Shown here: positions 8,646 through 16,081 of the stretch, piece by piece | Layout: the number at the start of each line of letters is the position of its first letter | How positions within the stretch are numbered: position 1 is the stretch's first letter | Program-made: the position numbers and the translations under genes | Notes under the pieces: model-generated | Told to the model about the DNA's origin: nothing | Seen by the model: the letters and a program-made list of their open reading frames with translations, nothing else | The model's database searches: none | NCBI RefSeq assembly: GCF_024298925.1 | Contig: NZ_CP101283.1 | Coordinates: forward strand, 2,547,001-2,611,000 | Source: Phenylobacterium sp. LH3H17 | GTDB taxonomy: Bacteria; Pseudomonadota; Alphaproteobacteria; Caulobacterales; Caulobacteraceae | Direction of reading: 5' to 3' | Length of the DNA: 64,000 nt

Positions 8646-9001
8646 CGGGAGGGTTCGGGGGCGTAGTTCGGCTGGTCGATGGCGATCTGCTCGACGATGT
8701 TGGCCTTGAGCGCCGCCAGCAGGCCAGGCGTGTCGCGGTCCATCTCGCCGTCGCGCAGCTTGGCGCAGAGCTCGGCGTTCAGCTCGGACAGCGAGCCCCC
8801 GTGGCCCAGCAGGCCGGCCAGGCGCGCCGTGGCGGCGGCCTCGGCCTGCGGCCCCAGGGTCAGCTCGCGCTTGACCACGCTCAGCACATTGGCCGCCACC
8901 CGGGCCAGGAAGGCGTCGCGGGGCGGCAGGCCCGGTCGCACGGAGTCGATCCAGCGGGCCACCGCCTCCACCAGCTCGTCGGCGCGGGGGTTCTCGATCA
9001 C
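8642..9001 (-). CDS. DUF6285 protein, LvaB-like small partner of an APH-family kinase
   Basis: The 119-aa product reads from GTG 9001 (VIENPRADELVEAVARW...). Conserved-looking blocks are FLARVAANVLSVVKRELTLG, then SELNAELCAKLRDGEMD and a C-terminal IDQPNY. I recognise this as the DUF6285 type, which is usually encoded next to APH-family phosphotransferases and acyl-CoA dehydrogenases. In Pseudomonas putida the comparable small protein LvaB works with kinase LvaA on 4-hydroxyacyl-CoA; equating the two families is my inference. The GTG start overlaps the kinase stop (GTGA), and the stop overlaps the kynU start. Confidence 0.8.
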   Translation of the reverse strand: MIENPRADELVEAVARWIDSVRPGLPPRDAFLARVAANVLSVVKRELTLGPQAEAAATARLAGLLGHGGSLSELNAELCAKLRDGEMDRDTPGLLAALKANIVEQIAIDQPNYAPEPSR

Positions 9002-9990
9002 AGGCCGTTCTCCATCAGGATGACGAGGTCGATCTCGGTTTCCGAAACCCGGCGCCCGATCATCGGCCGTTCGACCGAGGACTCGGCGCCGGTGGCGTAG
9101 CTCGCATACATCATCAGGCACATCACCCCCCATTTCAGGGAGCCCAGCGCCTGCCACTGGAGCACGCGCGAGAGCGGGACCTCTGCCCCCCCGCCCGCCG
9201 CGTAGCCGTCCAGCAGGTCGGCATAGTGGCCGAAGCCGCCGACCGGCAGCTCTGCCTTCCCGAACCGCCAGGAATTGACGCAGATCCAGGACAGGTCCTC
9301 GGCCGGATCGCCGTAGTGGGAGAGTTCCCAGTCCAGCACGGCGGCGACGCCCTTGTCCGGATCGATGATAAGGTTCCCGTTCCTGAAGTCGCCGTGCAGC
9401 AGCACCGGCTCGACCGGCGGCGGGGCGTGTTTCTTCAGGTGCTGGAACGCCAGTTCCAGGATCGGCCGCTCGGCGCCCGACTGGCGGTAGACCGCCTCGT
9501 AGCGCTCCAGTTCGCCCAGGAAGTCGACGGTCTTCAGCGGCAGGTCGGCCTTGGCCGAATGGATCTGGGCCAGGATGCCGCCGCACTGGCGCGCCAGGCT
9601 GGGGCGCACGGCGTCGAACCGGGGGTCCATGACGATCTTGCGGCCCAGGGTCTCGCCGGCGATGCGGCGCGTGATGTGGGCCTCGCCCAGGCCGTCGTCG
9701 GGGCCTGCCAGGTGGACCAGGGGCGCCACCGGGGCGCCCGTCCCATGGGCCGCCACGATCAGGGCGGCCTCGGTGGCCAGCGAGACCGAGCGCGAGGCGT
9801 CCTCGTCGATGGGACCGCCCGGCCGGCGGCGCAGGATCATCTCCTGGCGGCCCCCCGGTCCGGCTACCGCGAAGGCCCAGGTTTCCATGCTGGCGCCCCC
9901 TGAAAGGCGCTGCAGGTCCTCGATATTTCCGCCGCCCTCCGCGAGGCGGGGGGCCAGCCGCGAAAGGCTTGAAAAAATGGTGTCTTCCAT
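8998..9990 (-). CDS. APH-family phosphotransferase, LvaA/ACAD10-11 kinase-domain type
   Basis: An aminoglycoside-phosphotransferase-fold kinase that in this subfamily phosphorylates hydroxyacyl-CoAs rather than drugs. The visible core is the nucleotide loop LSGGASMETWAF, then EMILRRRPGG with the ATP-contact region. The catalytic LLHGDFRNGNLIID (Brenner HxDxxxxN) and AVLDWELSHYGDPAEDLSWIC with the metal Asp come next. I chose ATG 9990 because the longer upstream frame lacks family sequence and runs into the divergent promoter region. It is divergent from an acyl-CoA dehydrogenase 104 nt away, the domain pair fused in animal ACAD10/11. Confidence 0.88.
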   Translation of the reverse strand: MEDTIFSSLSRLAPRLAEGGGNIEDLQRLSGGASMETWAFAVAGPGGRQEMILRRRPGGPIDEDASRSVSLATEAALIVAAHGTGAPVAPLVHLAGPDDGLGEAHITRRIAGETLGRKIVMDPRFDAVRPSLARQCGGILAQIHSAKADLPLKTVDFLGELERYEAVYRQSGAERPILELAFQHLKKHAPPPVEPVLLHGDFRNGNLIIDPDKGVAAVLDWELSHYGDPAEDLSWICVNSWRFGKAELPVGGFGHYADLLDGYAAGGGAEVPLSRVLQWQALGSLKWGVMCLMMYASYATGAESSVERPMIGRRVSETEIDLVILMENGL

Positions 9991-10094
9991 GACGCCGGGG
10001 AACCTTTGTCGTGATCTAATCCAACGATCTGCAGCGTTCGGCGCCGGCTTGTAAACGGCCAAAAAGACGTCGGCCCGTATCGGAGGAAACACCC

Positions 10095-11432
10095 ATGGAT
10101 TTCAGCATCAGCCCGGAACTCGAAGCTTACCTGGGGGAACTGGACGCCTTCATCGAGGCCAAGATCAAGCCGCTGGAGCAGAAGGACGACAACATCCGCT
10201 ACTTCGACCATCGGCGCGAATACGAGCGCACCGATTGGGACGCCGGCGGCCTGCCGAAGAAGGAATGGGAAGAGCTGCTGGGCCAGGCCCGCAAGCTCGC
10301 CGACGAGGCCGGCCACCTACGCTATGCCTGGCCCACCGAGATGGGTGGCAAGGGCGGCTCGAACCTCGACATGGCGGTGATCCGCGAGCACCTGGCCGCC
10401 AAGGGGCTGGGCCTGCACAACGACCTGCAGAACGAGCACTCGATCGTCGGCAACAACCCCTTCATCCTGATGTTCAAGGAGTTCGCCACCAACGCCCAGT
10501 ACGACCGCGACGGCGCCAAGCTGCTGGCCGGCCAGATGCGCACGGGCTTCGGGCTGACCGAACCCAACCACGGCTCGGACGCGACGTTCATGGAGACCAC
10601 CGCGGTCCGCCAGGACAAGGACGGCAAGCCCGGCTGGCTGATCCGCGGCGAAAAGATGTGGACGACCGGCATGCACGTGGCGACCCACGTCATGGTCTTC
10701 GCCCGCACCAGCGGCAAGGACGGCGACGCCGCGGGGATCACCTGCTTCATCGTGCCCGCCGACACCCCCGGCGTGAAGGTCGAGGAGTATCTCTGGACCT
10801 TCAACATGCCCACCGACCACCCGCGGGTCAGCTTCACCGACGTCTGGATTCCCGAGGACAGCTACTGGGGCCAGATCGACCGCGGGCTGGGACTGGGGCA
10901 GAGCTTCGTGCACCAGAACCGCATCCGCCAGGCCGCCTCATCCCTGGGCGCGGCGGTCTTCTGCGTCGAGGAGAGCGTGAAGTACGCCCGGGCCCGCAAG
11001 CCGTTCGGCAAGCCGCTGTCCGACAACCAGGGCATCCAGTTCCCGCTCGTGGAGTTGGCGACCCAGTGCGAGATGCTGCGCCTGCTGATCCGCAAGACCG
11101 CCTGGGACATGGACCGGATGGAGCACAAGGAGATCGAGCGGACGATCTCCGACAAGGTCTCCATGTGTAACTACTGGGCCAACCGCCTGGTCTGCGAGGC
11201 CGCCGACCGGGCCATGCAGGTGCACGGGGGCATCGGCTATTCTCGCCACAAGCCCTTCGAGCACATCTACCGCCACCACCGCCGCTACCGGATCACCGAG
11301 GGCTCGGAGGAGATCCAGATGCGCAAGGTCGCCGCCTTCCTGTTCGGCTATCTCGGTCCCAAGCGGGCGCAGTTCAAAGAGGCGGAGGCCGCCGCCGGCG
11401 AGTACGTGCAACCCATCCCGGCCCGCCACTAA
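10095..11432 (+). CDS. Acyl-CoA dehydrogenase, LvaC/ACAD11-like
   Basis: An FAD enzyme of 445 residues with the long N-terminal helix region seen in the ACAD10/11 group. Typical blocks are TGFGLTEPNHGSDATFMET (FAD and substrate loop), IRGEKMWTTGMHVATHVMVF, RIRQAASSLGAAVFCVEESV and the C-terminal QVHGGIGYSRHKPFEHIYR with ITEGSEEIQMRK. A GGAGG ribosome-binding site precedes the ATG. Divergent placement from the kinase/DUF6285 pair suggests it converts 4-phosphoacyl-CoA through an enoyl intermediate in the same pathway; that role is inferred. Confidence 0.93.
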   Translation: MDFSISPELEAYLGELDAFIEAKIKPLEQKDDNIRYFDHRREYERTDWDAGGLPKKEWEELLGQARKLADEAGHLRYAWPTEMGGKGGSNLDMAVIREHLAAKGLGLHNDLQNEHSIVGNNPFILMFKEFATNAQYDRDGAKLLAGQMRTGFGLTEPNHGSDATFMETTAVRQDKDGKPGWLIRGEKMWTTGMHVATHVMVFARTSGKDGDAAGITCFIVPADTPGVKVEEYLWTFNMPTDHPRVSFTDVWIPEDSYWGQIDRGLGLGQSFVHQNRIRQAASSLGAAVFCVEESVKYARARKPFGKPLSDNQGIQFPLVELATQCEMLRLLIRKTAWDMDRMEHKEIERTISDKVSMCNYWANRLVCEAADRAMQVHGGIGYSRHKPFEHIYRHHRRYRITEGSEEIQMRKVAAFLFGYLGPKRAQFKEAEAAAGEYVQPIPARH

Positions 11433-11520
11433 CCGGCGACCACGGAGATTTTATCTCGACCTGATGTCGGGCCGGCCGCTCGCCGTTCGTCGTTCCAGCG
11501 TAATTAGCTGGATGATTTCG

Positions 11521-12417
11521 ATGATCGAACCGGTACGGCCAGGCCTGAGCCGTCGGCTGCTGCTCGCCTCGGGCGTGGCGGCGGCCGCCGGTCTTGGCGT
11601 CAGTGAAAGAGGATTTTCCATGGAGACCAAGGAACGCAACGGCGGCTACGCCGAAGTCGACGGCCTGCGCGTCTACTACGAGCGGCATGGCGCCACGAGC
11701 GGAACGCCGATTGTGCTGCTGGCCGGCGGCGCGATGGCGATCGACACCGCGCTCGCCGCCGACCTGATCCCGCGGTTCTCCAAGACCCGGCCCGTCATCG
11801 CCGTCGAGCCGCAGGGCCATGGCCATACCGGCGATCGTCAGGGTCCGATCCGACTGTCCCGGTTGGCCGATGACGTGGTGGGCGTGCTGGATCACCTCGG
11901 CGTGGCCCGGGCCCACCTGGTCGGCCACAGCCTGGGCGGAATGATCGCGACGGAGGTGGCGATCCATCATCCGGCGCGCACGGCCAGCCTCACGGCCGTC
12001 AGCGTGACCTACAATCTCGACGGCATGCAGCCGGAACTGGCCAAGCTGCAGCGGGGCGAGATCCAGGAACCAACGGCGGAGCTGGCGCCCCTGCTGCCGA
12101 CCGAGGCCGACTTCGCCGCCTGGGAAGCCAACCATCGCAAGCACAACCCCGATCCTGAGAGCTTCTTCCCGATTCTGGAGCGCCTCAACGTCATGCTCAC
12201 CACATGGGAGGGGTGGAGCCCCGCCCAACTCGGCGCGATCACGGCGCCCACCTTGCTGGCCATCGGCGACAACGACTTCACCCGGATAGAGCATGCCGCG
12301 GAGATGAAGCGACTGATCCCCGGAGCCCAGCTCGCGGTCCTGCCGGGCACGACCCACATGGATATCTTCCAGCGCGGCGCCTGGCTGGAACCGCTGATCG
12401 CCGCGCGGATCGGCTAG
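11521..12417 (+). CDS. Alpha/beta hydrolase, possibly Tat-exported
   Basis: The fold shows GTPIVLLAGGAMAID (oxyanion strand), the nucleophile elbow VGHSLGGMIA, a late acid in LLAIGDNDFTRI and the catalytic His in LPGTTHMDIF. Substrate is unknown. Start is ambiguous. ATG 11521 (or 11512/11464) gives a leader with SRRLLLASGVAAAAGLG, a Tat-like signal. ATG 11620 has a strong AAAGAGGA ribosome-binding site 5 nt away and gives a cytoplasmic enzyme beginning METKERNGG. An inverted repeat CCAGC-N7-GCTGG at 11495-11511 lies just before the earlier starts. It converges with the Mur ligase, sharing a CTAG stop. Confidence 0.85.
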   Translation: MIEPVRPGLSRRLLLASGVAAAAGLGVSERGFSMETKERNGGYAEVDGLRVYYERHGATSGTPIVLLAGGAMAIDTALAADLIPRFSKTRPVIAVEPQGHGHTGDRQGPIRLSRLADDVVGVLDHLGVARAHLVGHSLGGMIATEVAIHHPARTASLTAVSVTYNLDGMQPELAKLQRGEIQEPTAELAPLLPTEADFAAWEANHRKHNPDPESFFPILERLNVMLTTWEGWSPAQLGAITAPTLLAIGDNDFTRIEHAAEMKRLIPGAQLAVLPGTTHMDIFQRGAWLEPLIAARIG

Positions 12418-13823
12418 GCGGCGACGGCTTCGCCGTACAGCCTGTCGAACACCGGCGGCAGGCTGTCGGGCAGGCCCAGCAGCGGGCCCGACGAAAGCAG
12501 CAGGACGGCTTCGTCGCCGCGCAGGTCCGACAACGCGGCGATGACGTCGTCGGCGGTGGTCACGCCCCGGACCGCCACGCCCGCGGCGGCGGTGCGCGCG
12601 ACGATTTCCTCGTGGGTCGACTGATGATGGCTGGCCGCCCCGTGAGTGGGCGGCGGGATCATCAGCACCTGGGCCGCACCGTCGAACACCGTGTCGTACC
12701 AGCTGAGCGCATCGCGGGAGCGCCAGGAGAAGGTGTGGGGCTCGAAGACCACGATCAGCGGCCGGTCCGGATAGTGCAGCTGCATGGCCTCGATGGCCGA
12801 TCGCGCCTTCTCGTATGAGGAGCCGAAGCCCTCGATCAACGGGACTATCGAGGCCGCGGTCAGGCGGTCCAGCCGCCGGCGGATGCCGCCGAAACTCTCC
12901 AGGGCGCGGGCGAGCTGGTCGGGGCTCACCAGGCCGCGCTCCAGCAGATAGGCCGCCACGCCGACGATGTTCTCCACATTGTGGGCGCCGAGCAGCTGGG
13001 TGCGCAGGGCGATCTCGCGGCCGTCCGGGGCCACCAGGACGAAGCTGGTGGTCTCTCCGAACGTGACGTCGCGGCTGAACCAGCCGTCGCAGGGGGCGGT
13101 GTCGTACCAGACCACGCGGGCCTTGGTGTGATGGGTCACCGCGCGGATCGCGGGATGTTCCCGCAGCATGGCCAGGCCGCTCATGGGCAGGCCCTGCAGC
13201 AGCTCGAGGAAGGGCGCCTCGTAGTCCGCGAAGGTCGGGAAGACGTTGACGTGGTCGTGGATCAGCGAGGTCAGCAGCAGGTGCTGGGGATGATAGAGGG
13301 CGAACTTGGACCTGCGGTCGGCGCCGGAGACGATGTACTCGTCGCCCTCCAGCACCACCTGCCCGGCCCCCCAATGTCCGGTCTCCGGCAGGGAGGGCGA
13401 GATGGCCCCGACCATCCAGCCCGGATCGGTCCCGGCCTGGCGCAGAATGTGGGCCATGAGCGCCGTGCAGCTCGACTTGCCGAAGGAGCCGGCCACCACT
13501 GTGACCTCGCGGCCCAGGGTCGCCTCCCCCAGCATCTCGGCGAAGGTGGTGACCCGCACGCCGCGGGCGCGGGCGGCGATCACCTCGGGATTGGCCTCGG
13601 CGCCCAGCTTGGCGCTGGTCCCCAGCACCAGGACGTCCAGTTCGGCCGGGAGATTCGCCGCGTCGAATCGGCGGTGGAAGGGAAAGCCCAGGCCTTCCAC
13701 ATAGGTCGACATCGGCGGGAAGACATCCTCGTCGGAACCCGAGACCTCGTGGCCGGCGTCGCGCATCAGGAGCGCGACCGCGCTCATCCCCGCCCCGGCC
13801 ATGCCCGTGAAATGGATACGCAT
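12414..13823 (-). CDS. Mpl-like Mur ligase family protein with altered motifs
   Basis: A 469-aa protein with the three-domain Mur ligase plan, closest to Mpl, which reattaches the murein tripeptide to UDP-MurNAc. The N-terminus HFTGMAGAGMSAVALLMRD, the HEVSGSDEDVFPPMS segment and the central EGDEYIVSGADRRSKF match Mpl. Two key sites differ. The ATP loop reads AGSFGKSSCT instead of GTHGKTTT. The DxxHHP catalytic motif expected after the third-domain start is replaced by EGFGSSYEKA. It may use another substrate, or be a lineage-specific paralogue. Stop overlaps the convergent hydrolase. Confidence 0.82.
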   Translation of the reverse strand: MRIHFTGMAGAGMSAVALLMRDAGHEVSGSDEDVFPPMSTYVEGLGFPFHRRFDAANLPAELDVLVLGTSAKLGAEANPEVIAARARGVRVTTFAEMLGEATLGREVTVVAGSFGKSSCTALMAHILRQAGTDPGWMVGAISPSLPETGHWGAGQVVLEGDEYIVSGADRRSKFALYHPQHLLLTSLIHDHVNVFPTFADYEAPFLELLQGLPMSGLAMLREHPAIRAVTHHTKARVVWYDTAPCDGWFSRDVTFGETTSFVLVAPDGREIALRTQLLGAHNVENIVGVAAYLLERGLVSPDQLARALESFGGIRRRLDRLTAASIVPLIEGFGSSYEKARSAIEAMQLHYPDRPLIVVFEPHTFSWRSRDALSWYDTVFDGAAQVLMIPPPTHGAASHHQSTHEEIVARTAAAGVAVRGVTTADDVIAALSDLRGDEAVLLLSSGPLLGLPDSLPPVFDRLYGEAVAA

Positions 13824-13934
13824 TCCGTCTGCTCCCGGACCGCTCGCCGCGCCGGCCCTGACTAGCGGAGATCGCCCCGCCGCCTCAAGGCCCGCCTGCC
13901 CCGCGCGGCGTTTTGGAGCAGGCTCCGGCAGGTC

Positions 13935-13949
13935 TTAACCTTCGCTTAA
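13935..13949 (+). promoter_or_regulatory. Perfect CtrA box (TTAA-N7-TTAA)
   Basis: TTAACCTTCGCTTAA is an exact match to the Caulobacter CtrA full site, and each half continues as TTAACC, the orientation used on plus-strand promoters. It lies about 112 nt upstream of the minus-strand Mur ligase start and about 24 nt before a hairpin/terminator unit on the plus strand. Binding is inferred. Confidence 0.6.
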
Positions 13950-13964
13950 CCATGTTGGCGGAAC

Positions 13965-14040
13965 CTGACGTCGTCTTCCCCGGAAGACACCCCACCATCA
14001 CCGACTTCGTAAAGCCCGGCCTCGGCCGGGCTCTTTTTCT
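13965..14040 (+). ncRNA. Candidate small RNA ending in an intrinsic terminator
   Basis: No protein gene explains this stretch. It contains a perfect 7-bp hairpin GTCTTCC-CC-GGAAGAC (13973-13988), an unstructured linker and a strong terminator at 14013-14040. The CtrA box 24 nt upstream could drive it. The 5' end is an estimate from promoter spacing. A short read-through fragment or 5'-UTR attenuator for tRNA-Asn is possible, but the terminator then would stop the tRNA. Confidence 0.45.
14013..14040 (+). terminator. Rho-independent terminator
   Basis: A 9-bp perfect stem, AGCCCGGCC (14013-14021) and GGCCGGGCT (14024-14032), is followed by CTTTTTCT. The U-run is on the plus strand only, so it ends a plus-strand transcript, yet no plus-strand protein gene lies upstream within 1.5 kb. 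Confidence 0.8.
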
Positions 14041-14070
14041 AAGCATGCCATGCGACACGATATCCATGGC

Positions 14071-14099
14071 TTGCGCGCCCGCCCGACGCGACGTATATC
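14071..14099 (+). promoter_or_regulatory. Likely promoter of tRNA-Asn
   Basis: TTGCGC (14071-14076) and TATATC (14094-14099) are separated by exactly 17 nt. The -10 element sits 16 nt before the mature tRNA-Asn 5' end, fitting a sigma-70-type start near 14106. Confidence 0.55.
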
Positions 14100-14115
14100 G
14101 CCGCCTCCAAGGTGA

Positions 14116-14191
14116 TCCCCGATAGCTCAGCTGGTAGAGCAGTCGGCTGTTAACCGACTTGTCGCAGGTTCGAGTCCTGCTCGGGGAGCCA
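14116..14191 (+). tRNA. tRNA-Asn (GTT)
   Basis: A 76-nt cloverleaf. The acceptor stem TCCCCGA (14116-14122) pairs with TCGGGGA (14181-14187), then discriminator G and encoded CCA. The anticodon stem GTCGG/CCGAC encloses loop CTGTTAA, with GTT at 14149-14151, and the T-loop has GTTCGAGTC. Confidence 0.97.
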
Positions 14192-14610
14192 TTGGAACTT
14201 TTAGGCGCACAGAGCCGCCTCGTTCCTAGAACCGCGCAGAGACCGAGACCGACGGACGCCAGTCCTTGTCGCGTCGACCGGTCGCGAGCGACGAACTCCT
14301 GAGCACCATCGAGGAGACCTTTTCGGAACCCAGGGCGGCGGCCTCGAAAGCCTGGCTTGAGGTACCCCCGCAGCCGCATGGGCCGCCGGAACGCTGAGAT
14401 CGCGATGGCTTGATCGCGGCGTTCGTCGAAATGAATTGCTTTTTTCCTCAGTAGATGGTCTACGACCGTATCGAATATCGTTTTGGTTCGGCCGCTATCC
14501 CAGTTCGAGTTTACTCGAACATCCGGACCTGCCCTCGACCCCATCCGAAATTTTGATCCCTCGGCCGCTCTTGGCGCGAGGTAATATTAAGACCCGGAAG
14601 GGGACTTCTC
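14192..14610 (+). other. 419-nt region before cspA, no gene; probable long leader
   Basis: I find no coding frame with family features here. The part next to cspA is A/T-richer than its surroundings. It carries a 7-bp inverted repeat, GTTCGAG-TTTA-CTCGAAC (14503-14520), about 90 nt before the start codon. Cold-shock genes often have long structured leaders, so this hairpin may belong to a thermosensitive 5' UTR. The transcription start cannot be placed from sequence alone. Confidence 0.4.
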
Positions 14611-14820
14611 ATGGCTACCGGTATTGTTAAGTGGTTCAACGGAACCAAGGGCTTCGGCTTCATCCAACCCGATGACGGCGGCGCCGACGTTTTTGTGCAC
14701 ATTTCGGCCGTTGAGCGCGCCGGCATGGGCACCCTGAACGAAGGCCAACGCGTCGCCTTCGAACTGGAGCGCGATCAGCGCAGCGGCAAGATGTCGGCTG
14801 GTCAGCTGCAATCCGCCTAA
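14611..14820 (+). CDS. Cold-shock domain protein (CspA family)
   Basis: A 69-aa single OB-fold RNA chaperone. RNP1 appears as KGFGFI and RNP2 as DVFVHIS, in the normal order after the opening [14 protein letters not shown]. Length matches CspA. AAGGGGAC upstream of the ATG provides the ribosome site. It has its own strong terminator and is followed by infA, another OB-fold RNA-binding protein. Whether it is cold-induced or growth-phase controlled cannot be told. Confidence 0.97.
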   Translation: MATGIVKWFNGTKGFGFIQPDDGGADVFVHISAVERAGMGTLNEGQRVAFELERDQRSGKMSAGQLQSA

Positions 14821-14852
14821 GGCCTTTGCGGGCGTAAGCCCGCCACTGCCAG

Positions 14853-14890
14853 ACGGGCCGGCTCACGCCGGCCCGTTTTCATTTTTTCAC
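14853..14890 (+). terminator. Rho-independent terminator of cspA
   Basis: A perfect 10-bp stem, ACGGGCCGGC (14853-14862) with GCCGGCCCGT (14867-14876), loop TCAC, followed by TTTCATTTTTTC. It lies 33 nt after the cspA stop and before infA, so the two genes are probably separate units. Confidence 0.85.
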
Positions 14891-14927
14891 GACCTCGCCG
14901 GACCTCCCGGCGGAGAGGAGGCCTCGT

Positions 14928-15197
14928 ATGGCCAAGGAAGAGCTGATCGAATTCGACGGCCTGATCGTCGAACTGCTGCCCGAAGGCCGGTTCCGCGTGA
15001 AGCTGGACAACGACCACGAGATTCTCGCCTACACGGCGGGCAAGATGAAGAAGAACCGCATCCGTTCGCTGGTCGGCGACCGCGTCATCGTCGAGATGAC
15101 CCCTTACGACCTGACCCGCGGCCGCATCACCTACCGCCACAAGACCGACGGCCCCCGGGTCGGCGGCGGCGCGCGCCCGACGTTCCGCAAGCGCTAG
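14928..15197 (+). CDS. infA: Translation initiation factor IF-1
   Basis: IF-1 binds the ribosomal A site during initiation. The core matches the family: [20 protein letters not shown], then [35 protein letters not shown] and [12 protein letters not shown]. The usual protein ends there at about 72 residues. This one continues with a basic, Gly-rich tail ([17 protein letters not shown]) to 89. GGAGAGGAGG precedes the ATG. It converges with efp across a dispersed repeat. Confidence 0.97.
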   Translation: MAKEELIEFDGLIVELLPEGRFRVKLDNDHEILAYTAGKMKKNRIRSLVGDRVIVEMTPYDLTRGRITYRHKTDGPRVGGGARPTFRKR

Positions 15198-15207
15198 AAC
15201 TCTGAGA

Positions 15208-15357
15208 TAGATCCTCCCCCAGCGCGTAGCGCGGTTTGGGGGAGGTGGATCGTCGCCCCTTCGGCGACGAGACGGAGGGGGTTCAAGCCCCCCCAATAAT
15301 GAGTCAAAGTCCCCCTCAGTCAGCTTCGCTGACAGCTCCCCCAGAGGCGGAGCATCT
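15208..15357 (+). repeat. Dispersed intergenic repeat, copy A
   Basis: A ~150-bp element made of nested palindromes: ATCCTCCCCCAGCGCG...GGGGGAGGTGG, then GACGGAGGGGG, GAGTCAAAG, and TCAGCTTCGCTGA flanked by CCCCCTCAGTC and GCTCCCCCAGAG. It is an inverted copy of 32985-33129, with the same block order and only scattered differences. Both copies lie between convergent genes (here infA and efp). No open frame uses it. It may be a REP/BIME- or MITE-like unit that also acts as a bidirectional terminator. Confidence 0.85.
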
Positions 15358-15380
15358 AGCCGGAGTCAGATCGCTCGTCC

Positions 15381-15947
15381 CTAGTCCTTGGCGCGTTCGA
15401 GGTAGCTGTTGTCCTCGGTGAGGATCACCACCCGGGTGCCGACGGCGATGTAGGGCGGCACGGTGGTCTTCACCCCGTTCGAGAGAATCGCCGGCTTGTA
15501 GGACGAAGAGGCGGTCTGGCCCTTCACCGACGGCTCGGTCTCCACGATTTCCAGGGTCACCGTGCGCGGCAGGGTCAGCGAGATCGGCACGTCGTTGTGT
15601 GTGGCCACCTGGATGGTCATGCCCTCCTGCAGGAACGGCGCGGCGTCCCCCACCACTTCGGCCGAGGCCGTGACCTGGTCGTAGTTCTCCGGGTTCATGA
15701 AGTGGAAGCCGTCGCCATCCTGGTACAGGAAGGTGTGGTCGCGCTCGTCCACGAAGGCCTTCTCGACCTGTTCTGTGGTGCGGTAGCGCTCGGACACCTT
15801 CACGCCGTCAGAGATGCGCCGCATGTTGAGCTGGGTCACCGGCGTGCCCTTGCCGGGATGGATGTTCTCGGCGTTGAGGACCACGTAGAGCTTGCCGTCC
15901 ATGTCGACGACGGAGCCTTTGCGCAGGGAGCTGGCGATTACCTTCAA
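15381..15947 (-). CDS. efp: Elongation factor P
   Basis: EF-P rescues ribosomes stalled on polyproline. The protein has the KOW-like N-domain with the modified-lysine loop NIHPGKGTP (Lys33 here), the central [20 protein letters not shown] region and the C-terminal [15 protein letters not shown] chose TTG 15947: it gives [12 protein letters not shown] and exactly the canonical 188 residues, and AGGAAG sits 6 nt upstream. The earlier TTG at 15962 would put that ribosome site inside the gene. The modification genes epmA and epmB are divergent next door. Confidence 0.97.
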   Translation of the reverse strand: MKVIASSLRKGSVVDMDGKLYVVLNAENIHPGKGTPVTQLNMRRISDGVKVSERYRTTEQVEKAFVDERDHTFLYQDGDGFHFMNPENYDQVTASAEVVGDAAPFLQEGMTIQVATHNDVPISLTLPRTVTLEIVETEPSVKGQTASSSYKPAILSNGVKTTVPPYIAVGTRVVILTEDNSYLERAKD

Positions 15948-16081
15948 GTCGGTCTTCCTCAAGTTCGCGGCGGTTTCGGCGGCCGCGTCGATGATGCTTT
16001 GCCCGCCCCTATAGCGAACCTTGCCAGGATCGCCATAGCTCTCCCGCTTCGCGCGCGGCCTGCGACACCGTAAACAGCCTC

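Noticed and set aside
13885-14544. A 219-codon minus-strand frame across tRNA-Asn
   Set aside because: It crosses a tRNA gene and terminator, has no motif and mixed composition.
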